Origin: an uncultured bacterium
Lineage (GTDB): Bacteria; Cyanobacteriota; Vampirovibrionia; Gastranaerophilales; Gastranaerophilaceae
Direction of reading: 5' to 3'
Length of the DNA: 10,640 nucleotides
NCBI GenBank assembly: GCA_900553845.1
Contig: USEW01000058.1
Span: 1 to 10,640 of the forward strand
Shown: one piece after another, positions 1 through 7,156 of the stretch
Position numbering within the stretch: position 1 is the stretch's first letter
Layout of the letters: each line of letters begins with the position of its first letter
Notes under the pieces: model-generated
Databases searched by the model: none
What the model saw: the letters and a program-made list of their open reading frames with translations, nothing else
What the model was told of the DNA's origin: nothing
Translations under genes and position numbers: made by a program

Positions 1-96
1 AAATTTTGGGGTGATGAAATTTTTGAAAAATCGCCAAGAGTGATGAAAACATTTAATGATATGTATTACACGCTAAAAGAATTGATCAAGGTATAA
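1..96 (+). CDS. 3' end of an unidentified protein (partial)
   Basis: Reading from base 1 there is an open frame of 31 codons ending in TAA at 94-96. It encodes a tail that starts KFWGDEIFEKSPRVM and ends TLKELIKV. The start lies outside the window. The tail is mixed charged and hydrophobic and probably helical, with no motif I recognise, so no function is given. It lies on the same strand as the LptF/LptG-family gene that starts 41 bp downstream, so the two could be co-transcribed. The frame is supported by being open to the window edge and by the ordinary lysine-, glutamate- and phenylalanine-containing composition. Thirty-one codons is short evidence, so this is a probable rather than certain coding end. 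Confidence 0.6.
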   Translation, partial: KFWGDEIFEKSPRVMKTFNDMYYTLKELIKV

Positions 97-98
97 AA

Positions 99-125
99 TT
101 CTTCCAAATTAATTTTCTTTATAAT
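99..125 (+). promoter_or_regulatory. possible promoter -10 element before the LptF/G gene
   Basis: A perfect TATAAT lies at 120-125. The best upstream partner is TTCTTC at 99-104 with a short 15-bp spacer, so the -35 is weak. A start site about 7 bases downstream of the -10 would fall around 132, only some 5 bases before the ATG at 138, giving an almost leaderless transcript. That fits the lack of a Shine-Dalgarno sequence there. In such AT-rich DNA TATAAT also arises by chance. Confidence 0.25.
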
Positions 126-137
126 ACAATATAAATT

Positions 138-1292
138 ATGAATCTGGGATATGTAAGAATTTTATATAAAAAAACTTTAATAAGACTCTTAAGCAGATTT
201 TCTATTCTTGATAGATATATAATGCTTCAGGTGTTGGAAGTTTTTATTTTAGGTGTTATTGTATTTACTTCAATAATTTTTGCAAGTGATACTTTTATAA
301 CTCTTGTCAAACAAATAACAAACTATGGTATTCCATTTAACGTTGCATTAATGATGATTCTTTTAAACTTACCAAGTATTATTGTCATGTCAATTCCTAT
401 GTCTGTTTTATTGTCGGTTGTCATGACTTTAAATAAGTTATGTTTATCATCTGAATTGACTGTATTAAGAGCATTGGGTGTCGGGCTTGATAGAATTTCA
501 AAGCCTATATTTATATTTGCAATATTAATGTCACTTTTTGTATTTGTTGTAAATGAAACAATAGTGCCTGTCACAACATCACAGTCAAAAGCATTAGCTA
601 TTTGGTCATTAGGACAAAAGAATGTACCTGAAGGCAAACATAATTTTTCATTTAAGGTTAAGGGACCAGATGATACTTTGAAACGACTTTTTTATGTAAG
701 AAGTTGTGAAAATAAAACTTTAAATAATGTAACTATTCTTGATTTATCAAATAAAGATACAATACAAATTATTCAAGCAGATACCGGTAAAACACAAAAT
801 AGCTCTTGGGTTTTTAATGATGCTTCTGTTTATACGATATCACTTGTTGGTAAAATTTTTAATACAAGCTGGCTTGGCTCAACAACTGCTGATTTTGGTA
901 TAACACTTGATGAAAAAATATTTGAATTAAAACCTGAAGAATGCAGTTTTAAAAGTCTTACAAAATATATAAAAACAAACAACAGCAAAATTATGAAAAA
1001 TAAACTTGAATATGAAGTTATGCTTCATGATAAAGTTGCTCTCCCTATAACAACAATTGTTTTTGTATTGCTCGGTGTGCCATTATCCATTACACCGCCA
1101 AGAGTTCGTTATAATCGTGGATTTTTATTTAGTATTTTGATTATATTTATTTTTTATATTCTAAGAGCTTTTGCTTTCTCACTTGGAGAAGCAGGGCAGA
1201 TTACTCCTGTATTGGCTGCATGGCTTCCAAATATTATATTAATTACATTGGGAAGTATCTTATATTATAAAAAAGTCTATATGATAAATTAA
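138..1292 (+). CDS. LptF/LptG (YjgP/YjgQ) family lipopolysaccharide-export permease
   Basis: This is an inner-membrane permease of the LptF/LptG family. Family members work with the ATPase LptB and with LptC to extract lipopolysaccharide from the inner membrane and pass it to the periplasmic bridge. The 384 residues fit the family: three N-terminal membrane segments (about 36-56, 68-98, 120-140), a polar beta-rich periplasmic domain (about 145-295), and three C-terminal segments (about 300-318, 327-348, 356-376). The segment SSELTVLRALGVG (104-116) matches the cytoplasmic coupling helix that contacts LptB, and the P-rich stretch after the fourth segment (LLGVPLSITPPR) is also typical. The usual family start corresponds to DRYIMLQ near residue 25, so this start gives a 24-residue extension. 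No clear ribosome-binding site precedes either the ATG at 138 or the internal ATG at 222. Only one such gene is visible, so F versus G cannot be assigned. The presence of this gene argues for a lipopolysaccharide-bearing outer membrane. Confidence 0.88.
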   Translation: MNLGYVRILYKKTLIRLLSRFSILDRYIMLQVLEVFILGVIVFTSIIFASDTFITLVKQITNYGIPFNVALMMILLNLPSIIVMSIPMSVLLSVVMTLNKLCLSSELTVLRALGVGLDRISKPIFIFAILMSLFVFVVNETIVPVTTSQSKALAIWSLGQKNVPEGKHNFSFKVKGPDDTLKRLFYVRSCENKTLNNVTILDLSNKDTIQIIQADTGKTQNSSWVFNDASVYTISLVGKIFNTSWLGSTTADFGITLDEKIFELKPEECSFKSLTKYIKTNNSKIMKNKLEYEVMLHDKVALPITTIVFVLLGVPLSITPPRVRYNRGFLFSILIIFIFYILRAFAFSLGEAGQITPVLAAWLPNIILITLGSILYYKKVYMIN

Positions 1293-1307
1293 TTATTGAT
1301 TCTAAAA

Positions 1308-1346
1308 TATAATTGTGCAAAACTTAATTATATAATGTCAAAGGAG
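1308..1346 (+). promoter_or_regulatory. possible -10 element and ribosome-binding site for dapA
   Basis: The 65-bp gap before dapA contains TATAAT at 1308-1313 and again at 1331-1336, and a good Shine-Dalgarno AAGGAG at 1341-1346, 11 bases before the ATG. The first TATAAT would give a leader of roughly 38 bases that keeps the Shine-Dalgarno. The second would start transcription inside it and is unlikely to be used. No convincing -35 partner is present for either, so the ribosome-binding site is solid and the promoter is only possible. Confidence 0.3.
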
Positions 1347-1357
1347 ATAATTAAATC

Positions 1358-2248
1358 ATGGAAAAAAGTTTTAGTTCTTTAAATGTTATAACGGCAATGG
1401 TGACGGCTTTTGATTATAATGAAAGTGTTGATTATGCACAAACTATTAAACTTGCAAAATACTTAATTGAAAATGGTTCAGATGCTATAATTGCTGCAGG
1501 TACAACAGGAGAGTCGCCAACTTTAACGCATGATGAAGAATTAAACTTATTAAAAGAACTAAAACAAACAATTGGTGATAAAACCACAATAATTATGGGT
1601 GCGGGTTCAAATTCAACAAAAACAGCGGTTGAAATGTCGCAAAAAATGCAGGAAAATGGAGCCGATGCTTTACTTTCAGTTGTTCCTTACTATAACAAGC
1701 CATCACAGAATGGAATGTACGAGCATTTTTCAAGTATTGCTAAATCTGTTGATATTCCTATTATTTTATATAATATTCCGGGTCGTACAGGTGTCAATAT
1801 GCAACCGCAGACCGTTGCAAAATTGGCAAGGGAATTTAAAAATATTAAAGCGTTAAAGCAAAGCTCGCCAGATATGGATTATATATCCGAATTAAAACAG
1901 TTTGTTGATAAAGATTTTACCATTTTCTGCGGTGACGACAGCTTAATTCTTCCAATGATGTCATTGGGGGCATCCGGTGTTATATCCGTTGCTTCTCATC
2001 TTGTTGGTAATAAATTACAGCAAATGATAAAAGAATTTAAATCCGGAAATATAAATCAAGCTTTGGAAATTCATTTGAGTCTATTTCCTTTATTTAAGAA
2101 GTTATTTATGGCGCCAAATCCTGTGCCGGTTAAAGAAGCATTGAGTAAAATGGGATTGCTTGATAATGTTTTGAGGCAGCCATTGACAAAGATGAATGAT
2201 GTTGAAATAAAAGAATTTTATAGTGTTGTTGAAAAATATATTGATTAA
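1358..2248 (+). CDS. dapA: 4-hydroxy-tetrahydrodipicolinate synthase (dihydrodipicolinate synthase)
   Basis: DapA condenses pyruvate with aspartate-4-semialdehyde, the first committed step toward diaminopimelate (for peptidoglycan) and lysine, in the cytoplasm. The 296 residues form one TIM-barrel aldolase of normal family length. Visible active-site residues are GTTGES with Thr49-Thr50, the Tyr112 of PYYNKPSQNG, Tyr138 and Arg143 in LYNIPGRTG, and the Schiff-base lysine Lys167 in ALKQSS. These align with Thr44-Thr45, Tyr107, Tyr133, Arg138 and Lys161 of the E. coli enzyme. The arginine that binds the substrate carboxylate supports DapA rather than a sialate or KDG aldolase of the same superfamily. 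The lysine is followed by Gln-Ser-Ser instead of the more usual Glu-Ala-Ser, a minor variation. The start is supported by AAGGAG at 1341-1346. gltX begins 19 bp downstream, so the two are probably co-transcribed. Confidence 0.95.
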   Translation: MEKSFSSLNVITAMVTAFDYNESVDYAQTIKLAKYLIENGSDAIIAAGTTGESPTLTHDEELNLLKELKQTIGDKTTIIMGAGSNSTKTAVEMSQKMQENGADALLSVVPYYNKPSQNGMYEHFSSIAKSVDIPIILYNIPGRTGVNMQPQTVAKLAREFKNIKALKQSSPDMDYISELKQFVDKDFTIFCGDDSLILPMMSLGASGVISVASHLVGNKLQQMIKEFKSGNINQALEIHLSLFPLFKKLFMAPNPVPVKEALSKMGLLDNVLRQPLTKMNDVEIKEFYSVVEKYID

Positions 2249-2267
2249 AATTTGGAGTTAAAAAAAT

Positions 2268-3722
2268 ATGGATAAAATAAGAGTAAGAATTGCACCCTCA
2301 CCAAGCGGTAATTTGCATATAGGAACAGCTCGTACGGCTTTATTTAATTATTTATTTGCAAAGAAAAATAAAGGTGATTTTGTTCTTCGTATTGAAGACA
2401 CTGATTTAGAGCGCTCAAATGAAGCATATACTCAAAATATATATGATAGCTTAAAAGCATTGGGATTAAACTGGGATGAAGGTCCCGATGTTGGTGGGGA
2501 TTATGGTCCTTATCAACAGTCTGAGCGGTTTGATATTTATCCAAAATATGCTCAAAAATTGATTGATGAAGGTTATGCTTATGAATGTTTTTGCTCACAG
2601 GAAGAATTGGATAAAGAAAAAGAAGAGTCAATAAAAAACAAACACCCGCATAAATATAGCGGAAGATGCAGAAATTTAAGCGAAGATGAAAAAAAAGAAT
2701 TAAAAGCTAAAGGTATTAAACCATCAATTCGTTTTAAAGTTCCTCAAAACGGTGAAATAGGGTTTAATGATTTGGTAAAAGGTGAGCTAAAAGTTAACCT
2801 TGACACAATTGGTGATTTTGTAATTATGAAATCAAATGGAACACCTACATACAATTTTGCTGTTGTAATTGACGATATGGAAATGAAAATATCTCATGTT
2901 ATACGTGGAGAAGACCATATATCAAACACTTATAAACAGATTTTAATTTATGAAGCTTTAAAAGCTGAAGTTCCAAAATTTGGTCATTTGGGTATGATAC
3001 TTGCACCTGATAGAAGCAAGTTATCTAAACGACATGGTGCAACAGCTGTATCTGAATTTGTTGAAAAAGGTTACCTAACCGATGCTTTAATAAATTTTGT
3101 AGCGCTTCTTGGTTGGTCACCTTCTGATGGTAATGAAATAAAAAATGTTGATGAAATAGCACAAGATTTTCGTATTAATGAAGTATCGTCTTCAAATTCG
3201 ATTTTTGAATATGACAAATTAAATTGGATGAATGGACAATATATCAAAAAAATGGAAATACCAAAACTTGTTGAAAAGATTAAACCGTTTTTATCAAAGT
3301 ATGATTTAAGTGAGTTATCTCAACAGCAGTTAGAAAAAATGGTTGAAATAACTCGTGAGCCATTAACCTTGTTGTCTGATATAACTGATGAAGTAAATTA
3401 TTTCTTTGGAGGAAAAAATGTTGATGTTGAAGAAAGTGTTAAAAATGATGTTATAAATCTTGAAGTTTCTCAAAAAGTTTTAAAAGATATTTTGGACAAC
3501 AGAATTGACTTATGGAATTTTGACGATGAAGAAAAACTTCATGATGAACTAGCTGATTTAAGATCATATTTTAAAGAAAAAGAAGGAATAAAACCTAAAC
3601 AAACAATGTGGGCGCTTCGAGCCGCTGTTACAGGAAAAACACATGGTGCAGATTTAGTTGCTGTACTTAGTATTTTGGGTCATGATAATGTAAAAGCAAG
3701 AATAAAAGATGCATTGATTTAA
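2268..3722 (+). CDS. gltX: glutamyl-tRNA synthetase
   Basis: GltX charges tRNA-Glu with glutamate using ATP. In organisms lacking glutaminyl-tRNA synthetase it also mischarges tRNA-Gln for later amidation. The 484-residue length is standard. The class I signatures are present: APSPSGNLHIGT with the HIGH-type motif as HIGT (17-20), RIEDTD (41-46), and the KMSKS-type loop as KLSKR (251-255). Cys107, Cys109, Tyr130 and Cys134 have the spacing of the zinc site known from the E. coli enzyme, so this member probably keeps that zinc. FEYDKLNWMNGQYI (313-326) and MWALRAAVTG (447-456) mark the anticodon-binding half. GGAG at 2254-2257 lies 10 bases before the ATG. The gene follows dapA by 19 bp, and its stop codon overlaps the ribosome-binding site of the next small gene. 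Whether it is discriminating or non-discriminating for tRNA-Gln cannot be judged from this sequence alone. Confidence 0.96.
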   Translation: MDKIRVRIAPSPSGNLHIGTARTALFNYLFAKKNKGDFVLRIEDTDLERSNEAYTQNIYDSLKALGLNWDEGPDVGGDYGPYQQSERFDIYPKYAQKLIDEGYAYECFCSQEELDKEKEESIKNKHPHKYSGRCRNLSEDEKKELKAKGIKPSIRFKVPQNGEIGFNDLVKGELKVNLDTIGDFVIMKSNGTPTYNFAVVIDDMEMKISHVIRGEDHISNTYKQILIYEALKAEVPKFGHLGMILAPDRSKLSKRHGATAVSEFVEKGYLTDALINFVALLGWSPSDGNEIKNVDEIAQDFRINEVSSSNSIFEYDKLNWMNGQYIKKMEIPKLVEKIKPFLSKYDLSELSQQQLEKMVEITREPLTLLSDITDEVNYFFGGKNVDVEESVKNDVINLEVSQKVLKDILDNRIDLWNFDDEEKLHDELADLRSYFKEKEGIKPKQTMWALRAAVTGKTHGADLVAVLSILGHDNVKARIKDALI

Positions 3723-3725
3723 GGA
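3721..3725 (+). promoter_or_regulatory. ribosome-binding site overlapping the gltX stop codon
   Basis: AAGGA at 3721-3725 overlaps the last two bases of the gltX TAA stop (3720-3722) and sits 8 bases before an ATG at 3734. This placement supports translation of the 78-codon frame that follows and suggests coupling to gltX. Confidence 0.55.
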
Positions 3726-3733
3726 AAAACTTT

Positions 3734-3970
3734 ATGAATAGCATAAATTCAAGTATACAAAAAAAATATTTGCAATTAACTAAAATAGAAAAAGATGTAT
3801 GTGATTATTTAGCTTTGAATCTGCAAAGGAATAAAAAATTACAAAAAAAACGTTCTTCTGATACATTTGAACGAAGCAATCAAATGTTTCCACCTTCAAA
3901 AAGTTTAAAACAAATTGAGCTTGAGAAATTTAAAATAAAAGAATTTATCTGTAATGAAACATTAGATTGA
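3734..3970 (+). CDS. small basic protein of unknown function (78 aa)
   Basis: I do not recognise this protein. It is 78 residues, lysine-rich and without a signal peptide or membrane segment, so it is expected to be cytoplasmic. Residues 9-40 (from QKKYLQLTKIEK) and 57-75 (LKQIELEKFKIKEF) look helical, with a polar proline- and serine-containing stretch near 48-57 between them. The basic, helix-linker-helix look would fit a small nucleic-acid- or ribosome-associated protein, but this is a guess from composition only. Evidence that it is real: a Shine-Dalgarno (AAGGA) 8 bases before the ATG, an 11-bp gap from gltX, no competing gene on either strand, and same-strand placement inside the dapA-gltX-nusB-ftsY block. 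A 77-bp gap separates it from nusB. Confidence 0.6.
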   Translation: MNSINSSIQKKYLQLTKIEKDVCDYLALNLQRNKKLQKKRSSDTFERSNQMFPPSKSLKQIELEKFKIKEFICNETLD

Positions 3971-4047
3971 GGGATTTATACTTTTAATTTAGTTTTTTTC
4001 ATGTCTTAATATATATAGCATAGATAGGAATACAAAAGGAAAAAATA
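3971..4047 (+). other. 77-bp gap before nusB: no clear promoter or terminator
   Basis: This is the second-largest gap of the block. It contains a run of seven T at about 3993-3999 and a TATATA at 4012-4017, but no GC-rich stem precedes the T run and no recognisable -35 box pairs with the TATATA. A clear Shine-Dalgarno (AAAGGA, 4035-4040) lies 7 bases before the nusB ATG. An internal promoter here is possible but not shown. Confidence 0.4.
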
Positions 4048-4713
4048 ATGCAAGCACGACATGCCGCAAGGGAATTAGCTTTGATAGTATTTTCACAATG
4101 TCCTGAAAATATTTCAAAACTAGATAAAGAAAATTATACTGATATTTTATTAAAATCAGTAAGAACATTAACAAATAATGCAACATCCGAGTTAAAGGTT
4201 GCAACCAGTTGTTTTTTTGAAATACGTGATTTTCTGGAACAATATGAAAATAATCATGAAGATAATATAAAACGACCGATAGGCACCCATAATATTGAAG
4301 TACCATTGCCTACAACGTTGGATATGAGAGAAAAGTTAGATGATTTGATAAATGTTTCTGATAAAGCCATGATGGCGTTGGAAATAGCTGAAATGAGCGT
4401 GTTGGAAGAAAAAGAAGAAGTTCGTGATTATATTATTAAACTTGCTTTAAATTATCGTGAAAATAAAAATGAAATTGACGGGTTAATTAAAAAATATGCA
4501 TATGGCTGGAATATTGAACGTTTGGTTAAAATAGATAAGGATATTTTAAGAATAGCTATTTGTGAACTTGTTTATATAAAAGATGCGCCTGTTAGGGTTA
4601 CTCTTGATGAAGCTATTGAACTTGCTAAAAAATATTCAACCGGTGATAGCTCTTCATTTATTAACGGTATTTTAGGAAGTGTTATTTCGGAATATAACTT
4701 AAAATCTAAGTAA
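4048..4713 (+). CDS. nusB: transcription antitermination protein NusB, cyanobacterial-type long form
   Basis: NusB binds the boxA RNA element together with NusE (ribosomal protein S10) and helps RNA polymerase read through rRNA operons. The C-terminal half is canonical: a helical bundle about 120-215 with KIDKDILRIAICEL (161-174), APVRVTLDEAIELAKKYS (180-197) and SSSFINGILGSV (201-212). The protein is 221 residues, against about 140 in E. coli. The extra length is an N-terminal stretch with an inserted acidic and polar segment (about 25-120). The opening residues MQARHAARELALIVFSQCPE closely resemble the start of cyanobacterial NusB as I recall it, where the same long insertion occurs. It has a good ribosome-binding site (AAAGGA, 7-base spacer). 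ftsY follows after 8 bp, so the two are almost certainly co-transcribed. Identity is secure; the lineage reading is inference. Confidence 0.93.
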   Translation: MQARHAARELALIVFSQCPENISKLDKENYTDILLKSVRTLTNNATSELKVATSCFFEIRDFLEQYENNHEDNIKRPIGTHNIEVPLPTTLDMREKLDDLINVSDKAMMALEIAEMSVLEEKEEVRDYIIKLALNYRENKNEIDGLIKKYAYGWNIERLVKIDKDILRIAICELVYIKDAPVRVTLDEAIELAKKYSTGDSSSFINGILGSVISEYNLKSK

Positions 4714-4717
4714 GGGG
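4711..4717 (+). promoter_or_regulatory. ribosome-binding site of ftsY overlapping the nusB stop
   Basis: TAAGGGG at 4711-4717 contains the nusB stop codon and an AAGGGG Shine-Dalgarno. It leaves only about 4 bases to the ftsY ATG at 4722, a short spacer. The arrangement points to translational coupling of nusB and ftsY. Confidence 0.6.
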
Positions 4718-4721
4718 TTTT

Positions 4722-5678
4722 ATGTTTAGTTTTTTTAATAAAAAAAATAATGAAGACAAGAAAATAGATAATGAAAATAAAGGTTTCTTCTCATCTTTAA
4801 GAGAAACGTTATCAAAAACAAGCAAGAATCTTGTCTCAGATATTGTATCATTTGCAAGTGAAAAAGAAGAATTTGATGATTTAACACTTGATGATATGGA
4901 AGAAATGTTAATAAAAGCTGACTTGGGTGTTAATGTTTCATCTTATCTTGTTGATAACTTAAGAAAACAAAATATTATAAAACCATCCGAGATTAAATTG
5001 TATTTAAAGGATGAATTTAGCAAAATTTTAGATAATGCAGGTGATAATAATCTTCGTTATGATGAAAATGAACTTAATATTTATCTGATTACAGGTGTAA
5101 ATGGTGTTGGAAAAACGACTTTAATTGCTAAACTAGCTAACAAATTTAAACAAGAGGGTAAAAAAGTGCTGCTGGCTGCAGGTGACACTTTTCGGGCTGC
5201 TGCTGTTGAACAACTGCAAATTTGGGCAAATAGAATAGGAGTTGATATTGTTTTTAAACATAATGCAGACCCTTCAAGTGTTGTTTATGAAGCCATAAGT
5301 AAAGCTAAAAATGAAAGTTATGACGTTTTGATTGTTGATACGGCAGGAAGGTTGCAAAATAAGTATAATTTAATGGAAGAGCTAAACAAAATCAAAAATG
5401 TAATAATCAAAAATGCTTCCAATAGTTTAAAAGAAAGTTTGCTTGTTCTTGATGCAACTATGGGACAAAATGGTATAAATCAGGCTGAAACTTTTTTTGA
5501 GGTCGCAAATTTGACAGGTATTGCTTTAACCAAACTTGACGGTTCTTCAAAAGGTGCTATTATTATATCTATTGCAAAAGATTATAATTTACCTTTAAAA
5601 CTTATTGGTGTTGGTGAAAAAGTTGAGGATATAAAAGATTTTGATAAGGATGATTTTATCCAATCGTTATTCATTTAA
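4722..5678 (+). CDS. ftsY: signal recognition particle receptor FtsY
   Basis: FtsY is the SRP-receptor GTPase. It docks Ffh-ribosome complexes at the inner membrane so that membrane proteins are handed to the Sec translocon. The 318 residues comprise a short charged N-terminus, an N domain (about 25-105) and a G domain (about 115-318). GTPase motifs are complete: GVNGVGKT (125-132), DTFRAAAVEQL (155-165), DTAGR (206-210), TKLDGSSKG (270-278) and GVGEKVEDI (296-304). The long acidic A domain of E. coli FtsY is absent; only about 20 mostly charged residues precede GFFSSLRETLSKTSKNL. That stretch matches the conserved amphipathic membrane-binding helix at the A/N junction, so membrane targeting is probably retained. 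G4 reads TKLDGSSKGA where TKLDGTAKGG is more usual, a mild substitution. The gene is tightly coupled to nusB upstream. The 57 bp downstream are AT-rich, with TTTTTAAAAATTTTTT but no convincing terminator stem. Confidence 0.96.
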   Translation: MFSFFNKKNNEDKKIDNENKGFFSSLRETLSKTSKNLVSDIVSFASEKEEFDDLTLDDMEEMLIKADLGVNVSSYLVDNLRKQNIIKPSEIKLYLKDEFSKILDNAGDNNLRYDENELNIYLITGVNGVGKTTLIAKLANKFKQEGKKVLLAAGDTFRAAAVEQLQIWANRIGVDIVFKHNADPSSVVYEAISKAKNESYDVLIVDTAGRLQNKYNLMEELNKIKNVIIKNASNSLKESLLVLDATMGQNGINQAETFFEVANLTGIALTKLDGSSKGAIIISIAKDYNLPLKLIGVGEKVEDIKDFDKDDFIQSLFI

Positions 5679-5735
5679 ATTTACTTTTTAAAAATTTTTT
5701 GATATATTTGTTATGAAAATAGAAAACAAATTGGG

Positions 5736-7076
5736 ATGAATGTGTTGGGTATAATATTAAATCCTGCAATATTATCAGTAATTATGCTTTCATTATTATG
5801 TTTGATGAGAGTAAATGTGCTTTTATCCTTAATTATTTCAGCTATTATTGGGGGATTAATATCCCACATGAAAATTGACGATATAATGACAATATTTATA
5901 AATGGTATGGGCGCAAATAGTGAAACAGCATTAAGTTATATACTTTTAGGAACTTTTGCTGCTGCTATGGCGCATACCGGCATGGCTCAGATTCTTGGGC
6001 TAAAAATAACAAAGGTTATTAAAAACAATAAATATTTGTTAATATTAATTTTAACAATAATAGCAATTATGTCACAAAATCTTATCCCTATTCATATTGC
6101 ATTTATTCCAATTGTAATCCCGCCATTAATAGGTTTAATGAATAAATTAAAATTGGATAGACGAAATATAAGTTGTGCGCTTGCTTTTGGTTTAAAAGCA
6201 CCATATATTGCACTCCCTGCAGGATTTGGACTTATATTTCAGGGACTTGTTGCCGACAATATGATTCAAAACGGTTATAATATAATAAAAACAAATGTTT
6301 GGAAATACAATATAATTATTGGTTTTGCAATGCTTATGGGACTCTTTGTTGCGGTGTTTTATTCATATCGTAAAGAAAGAAAGTATAAAGATTTACCAAT
6401 AGCTTGTTTAGATTCAAATATGGATAATGATATAAATAAAATAAAAACACAAAAGTTGACAAAAGAACATTATATTACACTTTTTGGTGCATTTGCAACT
6501 TTAATAGTTCAGCTTGTTACAGGTTCTTTGCCTTTGGGTGCTTTAGTTGGTTTAGGAATAATCTTTGCAACACGAGCTGTAAGCCATCATAAAATGGATG
6601 CTTTAATGAATGAAGGCGTTTGTTTAATGGGCTATGTTGCTTTTGTTATGCTTGTTGCTGCCGGTTTTGCAGCTGTTTTAAAAGAAACCGGTAGTATAAA
6701 TATTTTAATTAATGAATTATCAAATTATATGCTGCAAAGCAAAATTATAGCTTCTATCATCATGCTTATTTTAGGTTTAATAATTACAATGGGAATAGGC
6801 ACTTCTTTTGGAACAATACCAATATTAGCTGTATTTTTTATTCCTGTTTGTTTAAAATTAGGCTTAAGCGAAATTTCAACTGTTATATTGCTTTCAGCAT
6901 CGGCAGCTTTAGGAGATGCAGGATCTCCAGCCAGCGACACAACATTAGGACCAACTTCAGGATTGAACGTTGATAACCAGCACAATCACATTTTTGACAC
7001 TTGCATACCTACCTTTTTACATTTTAATATACCAATATTCATATGCGCCCTGGTTATTGTTATGATTTTTGGTTAA
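5736..7076 (+). CDS. YuiF/NhaC-type (Na+/H+ antiporter superfamily) permease
   Basis: This is a 446-residue polytopic inner-membrane transporter with about 11-13 hydrophobic segments. The N-terminal stretch RVNVLLSLIISAIIGG (25-40), the following GMGANSETALSYILLGTFAAAMAHTG (58-82) and the signature AALGDAGSPASDTTLGPTS (390-408) resemble Bacillus YuiF and its relatives, which databases label Na+/H+ antiporter family. A polar cytoplasmic loop about 210-245 divides the protein into two halves, as expected for inverted-repeat carriers. The antiporter name comes from the family only. Some YuiF-like proteins have been linked to amino-acid (histidine) uptake, so the substrate is open. The ATG at 5736 is preceded directly by TTGGG, too close for a normal Shine-Dalgarno. 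GTG at 5742 and TTG at 5745 are alternative starts that would drop only two or three residues. The gene lies 57 bp after ftsY and is probably not functionally tied to it. Confidence 0.8.
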   Translation: MNVLGIILNPAILSVIMLSLLCLMRVNVLLSLIISAIIGGLISHMKIDDIMTIFINGMGANSETALSYILLGTFAAAMAHTGMAQILGLKITKVIKNNKYLLILILTIIAIMSQNLIPIHIAFIPIVIPPLIGLMNKLKLDRRNISCALAFGLKAPYIALPAGFGLIFQGLVADNMIQNGYNIIKTNVWKYNIIIGFAMLMGLFVAVFYSYRKERKYKDLPIACLDSNMDNDINKIKTQKLTKEHYITLFGAFATLIVQLVTGSLPLGALVGLGIIFATRAVSHHKMDALMNEGVCLMGYVAFVMLVAAGFAAVLKETGSINILINELSNYMLQSKIIASIIMLILGLIITMGIGTSFGTIPILAVFFIPVCLKLGLSEISTVILLSASAALGDAGSPASDTTLGPTSGLNVDNQHNHIFDTCIPTFLHFNIPIFICALVIVMIFG

Positions 7077-7080
7077 ATTA

Positions 7081-7108
7081 TTGACTTTATTGTTTGATTT
7101 AATAAAAT
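7081..7108 (+). promoter_or_regulatory. probable sigma70-type promoter of the 268-residue gene
   Basis: TTGACT at 7081-7086 and TAAAAT at 7103-7108 are separated by 16 bp. Each differs by one base from the consensus TTGACA and TATAAT. The expected start near 7115 leaves a leader of about 40 bases that includes the AAAGGGG Shine-Dalgarno at 7145-7151. A second, weaker pair (TTGATT 7094-7099 and TAATAA 7117-7122) overlaps it. This is the best promoter candidate in the window, though AT-rich DNA raises the chance background. Confidence 0.45.
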
Positions 7109-7156
7109 TATATTTGTAATAATAATTAAGACTTTTATAAATAGAAAGGGGATTAT

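Noticed and set aside
323..637. 104-codon minus-strand open frame inside the LptF/G gene
   Set aside because: It lies wholly within a well-supported membrane-protein gene on the other strand, has no ribosome-binding signal I could see and no recognisable motif.
3989..4306. 105-codon minus-strand open frame across the nusB 5' end
   Set aside because: It overlaps the gap before nusB and the strongly supported nusB start; its hydrophobic Leu/Tyr-rich translation is what AT-rich antisense DNA gives.
5679..5735. Possible terminator TTTTTAAAAATTTTTT after ftsY
   Set aside because: The palindrome has no loop and no G/C pairs, so it would not form a stable hairpin.
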